A stretch of DNA of 64,000 nucleotides from Shewanella dokdonensis (GTDB taxonomy: Bacteria; Pseudomonadota; Gammaproteobacteria; Enterobacterales; Shewanellaceae): the NCBI RefSeq assembly GCF_018394335.1, contig NZ_CP074572.1, positions 124,001 to 188,000 of the forward strand, in the 5' to 3' direction. This document shows, piece after piece, positions 1 through 9,145 of the stretch. The notes under the pieces are model-generated. The model had not been told where the DNA came from. It searched no databases and was given only the letters and a program-made list of their open reading frames with translations. Position 1 is the stretch's first letter; each line of letters begins with the position of its first letter. Made by a program: the position numbers and the translations under genes.

Positions 1-33
1 GGATGATCAGCTCGCCTGATACCACAAACAATT

Positions 34-53
34 CAGGGGACATTCGTCCCCTG
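34..53 (-). terminator. Hairpin downstream of msrBA
   Basis: An 8-bp perfect stem CAGGGGAC/GTCCCCTG with a 4-nt loop lies 18 nt beyond the msrBA stop. On the minus strand it is followed by AATTGTTTG, a weak T tract. Probable rho-independent terminator of msrBA. Confidence 0.55.
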
Positions 54-70
54 TCAGCACCATTGCATCA

Positions 71-999
71 CTATTTTTGCTCAGTGTTTTTTTGCCAGTC
101 CGCAAAATAGTGGCAAATTTTTTCCAGTTTCGGGCCGATGACTAGCGAACAATAGGGTTGCTGCTGATGCCCAGCGTAATAGTCCAAGTGCTCCACTTCT
201 GCCGGATAAAATGCTTGGTAAGCACTGAGTTCGGTCACAATACCTGCGCGATATTCACCACTTTGAGCCAACGCTTTAATAACAGCATCCGCGGTGGCAA
301 TCTGCTGCGCATCATGAGCAAAAATCACCGAGCGATACTGGGTGCCCACATCATTTCCCTGTCGATTCAGCGTGGTCGGGTCATGGGCGGCAAAAAGACT
401 TCCAGTAACTGCTCATAGCTGATCTGCGCCGGGTCATACACTAGCTGCACTACTTCAGCATGTCCGGTATCGCCGTTACACACGCGGCGGTAATGCGCCG
501 TACTTGCCTCGCCGCCAGCGTAACCTGGGGTCACCTGCAAAACCCCTCGCAGCGACTTGAACACCGCTTCTGTACACCAAAAACAACCGCCACCAAAGGT
601 TGCCACAGCGGTAGCCGGTGCTACCGTCACGGGATCTTCGGCAGCTTCAAACACCATAGATACCGAGTTGACACAATGACGTAAATTCTTCGGTGTCAGA
701 TATTCACCCGCAAATACATGCCCAAGGTGAGCGCCACAGTTAGCACACAAAATTTCGGTACGTTGACCATCGGCATCGGTTTTTCTGGCAACGGCGCCGG
801 GGAGCTCATCATCGAACGCGGGCCAGCCACAATGCGCCTGAAATTTATGTTCAGACAGATACAAAGGCGCACCACACTTACGGCACAGATAGCGACCAGG
901 CGCCGCGTGCTGATAATACTGCCCACTAAAAGGTCGCTCAGTACCTTTATCTTCAATGACATAACGTTCAAAGTCATCTAAAGGTAGCATGGTTTTCAT
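71..999 (-). CDS. msrBA: Bifunctional methionine sulfoxide reductase B/A (frameshifted here)
   Basis: Fused repair enzyme that reduces both methionine sulfoxide epimers in oxidised proteins. The N-terminal MsrB half (about residues 5-125) has the two CxxC zinc pairs (CRKC, CANC) and the catalytic cysteine in RHCVNS. The MsrA half begins near residue 135 with GGGCFWC, whose cysteine is catalytic. The order MsrB-MsrA is the reverse of the common MsrA-MsrB fusion. The frame breaks in an A run at 392-396 (five A). One more A gives [22 protein letters not shown], which joins the two open frames into about 309 aa. The start at 999 gives [16 protein letters not shown] hairpin at 34-53 follows the gene. 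Confidence 0.9.
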
Positions 1000-1226
1000 G
1001 GAATTACTCCTGTATTGCTCAGCGCCGCCAGCACTGATAACACCTAAGCCGCGGCATTCAGCTTGTGATCCCGATCACTTTACGTTGCTGCTGTTACAAC
1101 ATCAAGGTAGACTTGCGGCCAAACTGCCGCCGGACTAAAACTTCAACAAGTATCGCCATAAGTAGCGCATTCCATCTTAGTACACTGGCGGGATGACCTT
1201 ATCTGATATACGCGGGCAAGAAACAG

Positions 1227-2065
1227 ATGAAATTAGAAACGATAGACTTTCGTGCAGCAGATGCACCGCAACGCTTTGTTAAGTCACTGCGCCACACAGG
1301 TTTTGGGGTGCTGAGCAACCACCCGATTTCGCAACAACTGGTGCAAACGATTTATCAGGAGTGGCAGGCATTTTTCTCTCACCAGCCAAAGAGCAATATC
1401 TCTTTAACCCGGCAACCCAGGACGGTTTCTTTCCATCACGCGTATCAGAAACGGCCAAAGGTTACAGTGTTAAAGACATTAAAGAGTTTTTTCATGTTTA
1501 CCCTTGGGGCCAACTCCCACCAGCGCTGAAAAACAACATTCTGGAGTATTACCAACAGGCCAATGCCTTTGCCGCACAACTGTTGGATTGGGTTGAGCGT
1601 TATTCGCCAACAGAGGTTGCCGCCAATTACAGTGAACCGCTGTCACAGATGATCAAGAACAGCCAGAAAACCCTGTTACGAGTGCTGCATTACCCGCCAA
1701 TGACAGGTAATGAAACAACAGGCGCTATCCGCGCGGCAGCCCATGAAGATATCAACCTACTGACGGTACTGCCCGCCGCCAATGAGCCTGGACTACAGGT
1801 AAAATCGCTGGAAGGTGAATGGCTGGATGTGCCCAGCGACTTTGGCAATATCATCATCAATATCGGTGACATGTTACAGGAAGCCTCCGGCGGTTATTTC
1901 CCATCTACCACCCATAGAGTGATCAATCCCGAAGGTGCCAACATGGCAAAATCGCGCATTTCACTGCCACTATTCCTGCATCCTCGGCCAGAAGTAGTGC
2001 TGTCACAACGCTATACCGCTGACAGCTATCTGCTGGAACGTCTGCGCGAACTCGGCGTTATCTAA
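1227..2065 (+). CDS. 2-oxoglutarate/Fe(II) oxygenase, isopenicillin N synthase-like (frameshifted here)
   Basis: Cytosolic non-haem iron oxygenase of the IPNS/2OG-Fe(II) superfamily, about 279 aa. The C-terminal double-stranded beta helix carries the iron ligands HxD (in AHEDINLLT) and distal His (STTHRVINP), plus the co-substrate motif RxS (RISLPLF). The N-terminal part (FGVLSNHPIS) matches the DIOX_N region. The frame breaks at a T run, 1371-1375; a sixth T restores QAFFLSPAKEQYLFNP. The substrate is not predictable from the sequence. The gene is divergent from msrBA, with 227 nt between them. Confidence 0.82.
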
Positions 2066-2148
2066 GGGGCGATGACCAAAGCCTGCGGGCGCTTTTGCTA
2101 AACAGGATGGTACAATACGCGACTTTTCAGATTCAGCAGGAATAAGCA

Positions 2149-3086
2149 ATGGCGGTTCAATGGTATCCAGGGCACATGCACAAAGCCCGCAAAGAGATTG
2201 AAGAAGCAATGCCACAAATCGATCTGGTGATCGAAGTGTTGGATGCCCGCATCCCCTACAGCAGTGAAAACCCTATGGTGGCCAAGCTGCGTGGTGACCG
2301 GCCTTGTATTAAATTGCTGAACAAAGCCGATTTAGCCGATCCACTTGTTACCGCCCAATGGATTGAATATCTGGAACAGGAACAAGGCGTTAAGGCTCAA
2401 GCCATCTCAACCACCTTGCAGCCCGGAGCCTTAAAAGCGCTACCAGATCTGTGCCGTAAACTAGTGCCACAAGCCGAAGGGAATGTACGTGACATCCGCA
2501 CCATGATCATGGGCATTCCCAATGTAGGCAAATCCACCATCATCAATACACTGGCTGGCCGAGTTGTAGCAAAAACCGGGAACGAACCCGCCGTGACCAA
2601 AGGCCAACAGCGCATCAATCTGAAAAACGGCATAGTGCTGTCCGACACGCCGGGGATCTTGTGGCCGAAAGTAGACAATGAAGCCTCTGGTTACCGTCTG
2701 GCCGTCACGGGAGCCATTAAAGATACCGCGATTGAATATGACGATGTTGCCATGTTTGCCGCCGGTTATTTCCTGGAAGCCTACCCAGAACAGATCAAAG
2801 AACGTTATAAGCTGGATGAACTGCCACCAACCGATATTGAACTGCTAGAAGAGATTGGTCGCCGTCGTGGTGCACTGCGCTCTGGCGGTTATCTGGATCT
2901 GCATAAAGCATCAGAATTGTTGTTGCATGAATACCGCGCTGGGAAAATTGGCTTATTGTCGCTAGAAACCCCAGCCATGGCCGAAAAAGAGAAGGTCGAA
3001 GTCGCTGAAATGCTAGCGCTTAAAGAAGCCGAAAAGAAGCGCGCCGCGCTGAACAAAAACGTAAGCATTCTGGCAAACGCCACTGA
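2149..3086 (+). CDS. ylqF: Ribosome biogenesis GTPase YlqF (frameshifted at C-terminus)
   Basis: Circularly permuted GTPase of the YlqF/RbgA family, which acts in late large-subunit assembly. The permuted order is visible: G4 LNKAD near residue 64, then G1 GIPNVGKST near residue 125, then G3 DTPG near residue 167. The open frame as read runs on to 3264 with a tail unlike the family. Adding one A to the five-A run at 3055-3059 gives a basic tail NKKRKHSGKRH and a stop at 3084-3086. The result is about 312 aa, close to the family length. SD-like AGCAGGAAT precedes the ATG. Confidence 0.9.
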
Positions 3087-3393
3087 CACTACGCGCCATA
3101 GGCTCAATCATCACCACCGCATAACGCCCAAGTGGCGTCTCGCACCACATCAGGCCGTTTTGCATTGGGTGAGGCAAGAGTTTATTTTTGCGCCATTTTG
3201 GGATAGAGTCTGTGCCATCGTATTTCGCGGAATGACGCTGGCCATTGTCCCCACATCCTGCTGAGTTAAATCACGTGCTTTAATCTCTGTTTTCGGCCAG
3301 CACTAGCACGGGATTGCTGTTTGAGTTGCTCACAAATTCAACGCCTAACTACAGTCCTTCTGTGCTGTATCAGCCCCACCCCGTGGTTTACGC
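3087..3393. other. Intergenic region between ylqF and the ligase gene
   Basis: Space between convergent genes once ylqF is ended at 3086. I see no convincing gene, RNA or strong terminator. The apparent coding extension of ylqF to 3264 is a frameshift artefact. Confidence 0.5.
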
Positions 3394-4329
3394 TCATAAA
3401 GGCTCAGTTTCGGTTATAGGGATAGTTTGTGATCCTGGCGCATGCGCCTCAGGAACAGGCACTGCGTCATGGCTCAATTGATAGTCAGACCTTACTCGAA
3501 GGAATCTGGCAAACCTAGGTTTACCTTTGCTTGTCATGCCGGAATAAGCAAAGGTGATCCAACTGCCAATGGCTGGAGGATTGGCTCGCTGCGCATCGCT
3601 AAAACCGCTGCCAATACGAAATTGCACGCCTAACGCCGTCTCGACCAACAGCGCCCCCATCATGCCCTGATATTTGCCCTTGCCCGGTAAAATCGCCAAG
3701 ACCTGCGCTTCGTCATCCAGCACCGCTTTGAGCTTAAATACATTATCACTGCGGCCACTGGTGTAAATGGCATTACGGCGGTGCAACATTAAGCCTTCGC
3801 CTCCTTGAGCCAATACAGCTTTTAGCCAGCGTTGTAATGCAGCATTATCAGTAACCTCACGTTGTGGGATGACTTTCAGATAAGGAGTCAGGTTGTCAAA
3901 GCTGGCAAACTGTTGGTAACGCTCGGCAAAACCACCAGCAATAGTCGGCGCATCAAACAGATACAGTTTAATGACGCGCCAAGCCTCATCGTTACCCTGG
4001 CTTCTGGCTGCGGCAGAAACGGCATCGAAACTGCCGTAACCACCCCATAACTCACCTTCTAACGGCTGTTCTGGCAATCCGGCGGTAAACCAAGCTGGGG
4101 CATCAATTGCCAACCCTGAGCGGCTCAGTAACCGTTTCCCATCCCAGCGTGCTCTCACGCCATCGAGTTTTTCACTGACTAAAAACGCATCTATTGCATG
4201 CTGTGATTGCCAGATTTTAGCGAGTTCCGGTGCTGGAATAGTTGTGGCGGCGACCGGTGAGATAACAAGCCATCCGGCGATCACGCCAAATAACCCGATG
4301 AGTTTACTAGCGAATGTGAATAACCGCAT
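3394..4329 (-). CDS. Exported ATP-dependent DNA ligase
   Basis: Minimal ATP-dependent DNA ligase, 311 aa. The adenylation motif I is EKLDGVRARW near residue 53, with the nucleophilic lysine. Motif III-like LYLFDAP, motif IV EGLMLH and motif V FKLKAVLD follow, then a short OB-like C-terminus. The N-terminus has a basic start, a hydrophobic stretch (LIGLFGVIAGWLVISPVAA) and a likely cleavage site after VAA. This predicts periplasmic export, as described for the small LigE type of proteobacterial ligase. A role in periplasmic DNA joining, for example during DNA uptake, is inference. It is convergent with ylqF. Confidence 0.88.
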   Translation of the reverse strand: MRLFTFASKLIGLFGVIAGWLVISPVAATTIPAPELAKIWQSQHAIDAFLVSEKLDGVRARWDGKRLLSRSGLAIDAPAWFTAGLPEQPLEGELWGGYGSFDAVSAAARSQGNDEAWRVIKLYLFDAPTIAGGFAERYQQFASFDNLTPYLKVIPQREVTDNAALQRWLKAVLAQGGEGLMLHRRNAIYTSGRSDNVFKLKAVLDDEAQVLAILPGKGKYQGMMGALLVETALGVQFRIGSGFSDAQRANPPAIGSWITFAYSGMTSKGKPRFARFLRVRSDYQLSHDAVPVPEAHAPGSQTIPITETEPL

Positions 4330-4514
4330 TTCTGGCCTCCCTGCCTGAATAGGTGTTGTTTCAGTCTAGCGCATTAAATCGTCATGGGGACAAATCACCG
4401 CTGACACTTTCCCTTAAGGTAACTGATGGTATACTGTCGCGGCTTTTTTACCGCCACTCAGTAACTGACTGTGATTGCGGTTTTTTCTTCCTTATCTGGG
4501 CCTATGTTGAGATT

Positions 4515-4895
4515 ATGAAACCAGCTAATAACCACGGAATTAAGCGTATTTTTCGCGCCACCGGTTTTTCCATGCAGGGACTTAGATCTGCATGGGTGCA
4601 TGAAGCAGCCTTCCGTCAGGAGGCTATTCTAGCACTGCTCATGTTGCCGTTTGCCTTGTGGGTGAACATACCTGCCGTGGAAAAGTTATGGCTGATCCTG
4701 ACAGTGTTTATTGTGCTGATCGTTGAGCTGCTGAATTCCGCCATAGAAGCGGTGGTTGATCGTATCGGTGATGAATATCACCCACTCAGTGGTCAAGCCA
4801 AGGACATTGCCTCTGCCGCAGTATTTATGAGCTTGTGTCTGTGCGGTATCACTTGGCTGGTTATCTTGTGGCCCTTGCTGAAAGCTGCCATGTAA
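4515..4895 (+). CDS. dgkA: Diacylglycerol kinase
   Basis: Small integral membrane kinase that phosphorylates diacylglycerol to phosphatidate, recycling lipid by-products. It is 126 aa with three membrane segments. The family signature is clear: ATGFSMQGLRSAWVHEAAFRQE, then ELLNSAIEAVVDRIGDEYHPLSG, then KDIASAAVF. The frame is open upstream to 4353, but MKPANNHG at 4515 aligns with the usual family start, so I use it. Its 3' end faces hdfR with only 8 nt between the stops. Confidence 0.93.
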   Translation: MKPANNHGIKRIFRATGFSMQGLRSAWVHEAAFRQEAILALLMLPFALWVNIPAVEKLWLILTVFIVLIVELLNSAIEAVVDRIGDEYHPLSGQAKDIASAAVFMSLCLCGITWLVILWPLLKAAM

Positions 4896-4903
4896 CGCTT
4901 ATT

Positions 4904-5749
4904 TCAGGCCTGTGCTTTCAAGTAGTTTACCGCCTGTAGGATCTGTGGCAGACGGTCATTGCTGGTCAGATAAGAAACATAAACATTGCGGCTGATGGTG
5001 TCAGTGGCTGGCACCCAGTGCAGTTGGCCTTTATCAATAAAAGGTTGCACCATTTTCTGTGGCAAGAAGGCACTGCCGCCGTTATTCAACAAAAAATCCA
5101 GTGCGATTCTGGCCGAGCCAGTGTGCAATACTGGCAGCGGCAACTCAGTAAAATCACGTGCATGCTGAATATTAAAAGCCGTTCCCCAGTCAACCTTAAT
5201 GTATTGCAGTTTTCGCACCGCCGCTAATGAATCAACCACGACATTACTGACCAGCCCCAATACCACTTCACCCACGGGTAATAGCTCAAATTCTTCCAAC
5301 TTTGGCGGATCAAATGAAATCGCCAGATCAAGGGTTCGCTCCATCAGTTGCCGGGTCATCACTGACTGGTTCTGCACTTCAGTGCGCAACGCCACCCCGG
5401 AAAGACCTTTATGCAAGCCTTGCAGATAATCTTGTAGGTAAGCGTCCCAGATATTGGGCGCGGCACCAATGGCGAGCTGCACCGATTGCACCTGACTGAG
5501 CGATACATCCTGTTTAGCGCGCTCCCAAGCCAGTAACACCGCTTCGGCATGGACTAACATGCGCTCTCCGGCGGGAGTGGGCTGAATGTTGTTCCGTTGC
5601 CGTTCAAACAGTTCAACGCCCAAGATCATTTCCAGTTGTTTTACCCGAAAGGAAACCGCACTACGGGTCAGATAGAGATTTTCGGCCGCTTTACCGAAAT
5701 GACGCGTGTGAGAGACTTCCAGGAAAGTTTTAAGCAGGTCGGTGTCCAT
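4904..5749 (-). CDS. hdfR: LysR-type transcriptional regulator HdfR
   Basis: LysR-family regulator, 281 aa. The N-terminal winged helix-turn-helix (about residues 1-60) includes HFGKAAENLYLTRSAVSFRVKQLE. A periplasmic-binding-like effector domain covers about residues 90-280. The start MDTDLLKTFLEVSHTRHFGKAA resembles E. coli HdfR, known as a repressor of flhDC. The assignment is strengthened by divergence from maoP, the arrangement also found in E. coli. The target here is inferred. Confidence 0.83.
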   Translation of the reverse strand: MDTDLLKTFLEVSHTRHFGKAAENLYLTRSAVSFRVKQLEMILGVELFERQRNNIQPTPAGERMLVHAEAVLLAWERAKQDVSLSQVQSVQLAIGAAPNIWDAYLQDYLQGLHKGLSGVALRTEVQNQSVMTRQLMERTLDLAISFDPPKLEEFELLPVGEVVLGLVSNVVVDSLAAVRKLQYIKVDWGTAFNIQHARDFTELPLPVLHTGSARIALDFLLNNGGSAFLPQKMVQPFIDKGQLHWVPATDTISRNVYVSYLTSNDRLPQILQAVNYLKAQA

Positions 5750-5851
5750 AAAAATTCTTTATCAAACAAGACAAATTTTTTGATTTATAAATCAATCATA
5801 CTAGCCAATACTCTGCTTGCAAATCTCTGACACAGGTAATTTTGCAAGGAT

Positions 5852-6286
5852 ATGACCATGTTAACCACGACTTCTTCATCTTCTTCAGTGCCGCAGGATA
5901 ATGCTGTGAGTTTTACCGCGACACGCCGTTTCTATGATGATGCTAACTTTCCCAAGGGCTTTCGGCGCTGTGGGGATTTTACCCAAAAAGAAGCCGAGTT
6001 GCTTGAGGCCCATGGCGTTGCCATGCAAGCACTGGCCGCAGGCAGCCTGTTGCCACGCACCAGTGATGAACAACGCTTTGTTGAGGTTATCAAAGGATTA
6101 CAAGCAGCAACCAGCCCGCTGGAAAAACTCTGGATAAAGTACACCACGCTGGCATTGGGGCGACCGTTCTATGCCGTTGTTGGCACCAATCTGGTTAGGC
6201 CATCGGAAGCCGATGCTTATCTGGATGTCTTAGATAGCGATATTGCGGACGAAGACGAAGAGCCCAAGGCGGAAGAAAAAGCCTGA
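5852..6286 (+). CDS. maoP: MaoP macrodomain Ori organisation protein (DUF413/YifE)
   Basis: DUF413 protein, 144 aa. The conserved core FYDDANFPKGFRRCGDFT and GRPFYAVVG is intact. In E. coli MaoP acts with the cis site maoS, close to the gene, to organise the Ori macrodomain of the chromosome. The C-terminal tail is acidic (DSDIADEDEEPKAEEKA). It is divergent from hdfR across 102 nt, as in E. coli. A clear hairpin terminator follows at 6312-6334. A conserved maoS could not be tested here. Confidence 0.88.
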   Translation: MTMLTTTSSSSSVPQDNAVSFTATRRFYDDANFPKGFRRCGDFTQKEAELLEAHGVAMQALAAGSLLPRTSDEQRFVEVIKGLQAATSPLEKLWIKYTTLALGRPFYAVVGTNLVRPSEADAYLDVLDSDIADEDEEPKAEEKA

Positions 6287-6311
6287 TCTTGACTCATAAC
6301 GGCGAAGAATT

Positions 6312-6334
6312 AAGGGAGGCTTTATGCCTCCCTT
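6312..6334 (+). terminator. Terminator between maoP and the M28 peptidase gene
   Basis: Perfect 9-bp stem AAGGGAGGC/GCCTCCCTT with loop TTTAT, followed by GTTATT. It lies between two convergent genes and probably serves maoP. Confidence 0.75.
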
Positions 6335-6362
6335 GTTATTGCATCACTGTATTTGCAACTGC

Positions 6363-7949
6363 TCACAGACCGTCTTGCGCCCGACGCTTTTTAAAATCGG
6401 AATCTTCGAGCCATTTAGGCCAGTCATGGCTGTTTGCCAGTTTGTTGAGAATATCGCTCATTAAGCTTAAATCCTGCGCCACACCACCCAAGTTCCACTG
6501 CGGATCATAACGGTCGGCGGGCTGATGATATTTATGGGCAATATAATCTGGGTCGGTATCACCGAGGCTCAGAAACAGCAATCCCGGTACGCCTTCCTTA
6601 GCCAAAGCAAAATGATCAGAACGGAACATCAAACCATTTTGAGGTCTAGGATCGGCTCTCACTGCACGCCCTTGGGCTTTAGCCGCATCCGCCAGATAGT
6701 GTTCCAGCTCAGAAACACCATCGCCGTAGCGCAGCACATAGTCCGTAGGTTTGCCGACATTCATACCATCGATGTTAAGCAATGCCACCAGCTTTTTGGT
6801 AGGAACCGGTGGGTGCTCGGCAAAATACTGCGCGCCCAATAAGCCATTTTCTTCGGCGGTAAAGTTAGCAAACAGAATGGAGCGTTTAGGTGCGGCTTTG
6901 CCCTTCAAGCCTTTAAAGTGGCGAGCTAAAGCCAATACGCCAGCCACCCCTGAAGCGTTATCAACCGCGCCATGGTAGATGGCTTCTTTACCATCGACCA
7001 TGGCCTTGCCCAAGTGATCCCAATGGGCATGCATCACTAGCCATTCATCCGCCTGTGTTGTCCCCGGTAATAATCCCGCGACGTTATGCGATGTGGCTCG
7101 TTCAATATGGTTGTTTATGGTCAGATTGGCTTGCAAGGGTAGCGCCACCGCTTTGAAGCCTGGGTGCACAGCCGTCAGTTTTAACTGCTCATAATCCAGC
7201 CCCGCGGCATGAAAGATCTGCTGCGCCACCTGGTGCTGGATCCAACCCATAACGCCGACATGAGACAAGTTGTTATTGTCGTCAACCAAGGTGTATTTGC
7301 TGTTAGTGTTGCTGCTTTCCACCACATTCCAGCCATAGGCTGCTGGCGCGGTTTCATGCACAATGAACACTGCTTTAGCGCCTTGCCGTGCGGCTTCTTC
7401 ATACTTATACGTCCAGCGGCCATAGTAGGTCATAGCGTTGCCTTTAAACACCTTGGGGTTCTGTGTTGCAAACCCTGGGTCATTCACCAGCACAATAACC
7501 GTTTTACCTTTGACATCAACGCCAGCGTAGTCATTCCAGCCATATTCCGGCGCATTAATGCCATAGCCCACAAACACGACATCACTGTTAACTAACTGCA
7601 CCTGTGGCACGACCTGCTCGGTGCGTGCGGTAAAATCTTGACCATTGCTGAAGGTCAGCTTGCCGATATGCAGTTGCATCTGCTGATCTGCGGTGATCTT
7701 CGCCATCGGCACATCTTGCACGTAGCTATCACCAAACCCGGGCTTAAGCCCCATGTCGCGGAACGATTTTTCCAGATAATTAATCGTCAGTTTCTCGCCT
7801 TCTGACAACGGACCGCGACCTTCAAATTTATCACTGGCTAAGGTTTTAACATCTTGCCGATAAGTGGACTCATCAAAATGGAAAGGGCCGGCATTGACCA
7901 TAGGCAACCATAAGATGCCCAGCAAACCGACCAAATATGAGGGTTTCAC
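6363..7949 (-). CDS. Exported M28-family zinc aminopeptidase with PA domain
   Basis: Secreted or periplasmic metallopeptidase, 528 aa. The signal peptide MKPSYLVGLLGILWLPMVNAG has a cleavage site after VNA. A protease-associated insert (about residues 110-260, VVFVGYGINAPEYGWNDYAG) precedes the catalytic domain. Zinc ligands of family M28 are seen in order: HAHWDHLG, DNASGV, TAEENG, NIDG and YHQPADRYDP. The family removes N-terminal residues from peptides. It is a monocistronic minus-strand gene. Confidence 0.9.
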   Translation of the reverse strand: MKPSYLVGLLGILWLPMVNAGPFHFDESTYRQDVKTLASDKFEGRGPLSEGEKLTINYLEKSFRDMGLKPGFGDSYVQDVPMAKITADQQMQLHIGKLTFSNGQDFTARTEQVVPQVQLVNSDVVFVGYGINAPEYGWNDYAGVDVKGKTVIVLVNDPGFATQNPKVFKGNAMTYYGRWTYKYEEAARQGAKAVFIVHETAPAAYGWNVVESSNTNSKYTLVDDNNNLSHVGVMGWIQHQVAQQIFHAAGLDYEQLKLTAVHPGFKAVALPLQANLTINNHIERATSHNVAGLLPGTTQADEWLVMHAHWDHLGKAMVDGKEAIYHGAVDNASGVAGVLALARHFKGLKGKAAPKRSILFANFTAEENGLLGAQYFAEHPPVPTKKLVALLNIDGMNVGKPTDYVLRYGDGVSELEHYLADAAKAQGRAVRADPRPQNGLMFRSDHFALAKEGVPGLLFLSLGDTDPDYIAHKYHQPADRYDPQWNLGGVAQDLSLMSDILNKLANSHDWPKWLEDSDFKKRRAQDGL

Positions 7950-8104
7950 AGCTTATTCCTTACTTCTGAGATTTTTCTGTTGGATTTTCATTGTAACAGC
8001 GAATATGCTGCCGACAATCGTCAGCTTGAGCAACACTCTGTTAAATTGTAACAAGTTGCTCGCGACATATTAACATATTGCTATAACAGACCACGGCAAC
8101 ACCC

Positions 8105-9130
8105 ATGACCCAATCACTACTGCAGCAAGCGGCACAATATCTGAAAAAAGCACTGCCGTTGATGCTGAAATATCAGATACCCACTACGCCCACTAACTAT
8201 GCGCTGTGGTACACCTATGTCAGCGAGCAAAATTCCCAGCTCAACGCCCAGCTTGATGAAGTCATATCGCAGTATCAAACCTGCCCGCCAACCACAGCAG
8301 AAGTGCTATATCAGCAACATCTAGGTGATCCCAAAGATCTTAACGTCCACAATTTGCGACAGAATATGGAAGCCATGACCACGGAACTGTCGCAATCGCT
8401 ACGCGATACCAGCATTGATACGGACTCCTTTCGCAATAAGCTGGAAGCAAACTTTGGTAAGTTGAGTCTGTTGGAACAAGAATCCTTCAGTCTGGAACAG
8501 GTGATGGATATGGTTCGAGGGCTGGTACAAGACTCAGATGATATTATCAACAGTACCACCTACTTCACCCGGCAATTGGATAAAGCCCAACAGGAAATTG
8601 AGGCGCTACGGCAACGGTTGTCAACCGCTGAACATGATGTAATGTACGATGCGCTAACTGGCTGCTTTAACCGCCGCGCCTTTAACCTAGATCTGCATGC
8701 GTTACTGCAACAGTCACCGGAAGGCACTTGCTTGATCCTCAGTGATATCGATCATTTCAAAGATTTTAACGACACCTACGGCCATGTGTTGGGCGATCAA
8801 GTATTAAAAGCGGTGTCCAAGCGGATGCAAGATAGTTGTCGTGATGGCATTAAACTGTACCGCTTTGGTGGTGAAGAATTTGCCGTTATTGTGCCCAAAA
8901 GTCAGCAGCGCATCGCCAGACAGTTAGCAGAATCAATGCGCCGCTCGCTGGAAAAAGTCACGGTGCGTGATAGAAAACAACACGCCAGTGTTGGCAATAT
9001 CAGCGCCAGCTTCGGGGTCAGCGAATGGCAGCCGAAAGACTCGACTGCCAGCCTGATTGAACGCACAGATCAACTCTTGTATGAAGCCAAGCGCTTAGGC
9101 CGTAACCGGGTGATGCCCATAAACGGCTAG
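8105..9130 (+). CDS. Diguanylate cyclase (GGDEF), cytosolic
   Basis: Makes cyclic di-GMP from two GTP. The GGDEF domain occupies about residues 175-340, with DALTGCFNRRAF, SDIDHFKDFND and the active-site motif GGEEF near residue 255. The residues nine to six before the motif read RDGI, so the RxxD inhibitory site is absent. The N-terminal half has no membrane segment. It begins QAAQYLKKALPLMLKYQIPTTPTNYALWYTYV, a pattern common in a group of soluble cyclases, and ends in a coiled coil (QLDKAQQEIEALRQRL). The input signal is unknown. Confidence 0.92.
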   Translation: MTQSLLQQAAQYLKKALPLMLKYQIPTTPTNYALWYTYVSEQNSQLNAQLDEVISQYQTCPPTTAEVLYQQHLGDPKDLNVHNLRQNMEAMTTELSQSLRDTSIDTDSFRNKLEANFGKLSLLEQESFSLEQVMDMVRGLVQDSDDIINSTTYFTRQLDKAQQEIEALRQRLSTAEHDVMYDALTGCFNRRAFNLDLHALLQQSPEGTCLILSDIDHFKDFNDTYGHVLGDQVLKAVSKRMQDSCRDGIKLYRFGGEEFAVIVPKSQQRIARQLAESMRRSLEKVTVRDRKQHASVGNISASFGVSEWQPKDSTASLIERTDQLLYEAKRLGRNRVMPING

Positions 9131-9145
9131 CGGGTATCAAGTGAA

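Noticed and set aside
3087..3264. C-terminal extension of ylqF
   Set aside because: A one-base repair gives the typical basic tail and a stop at 3086.
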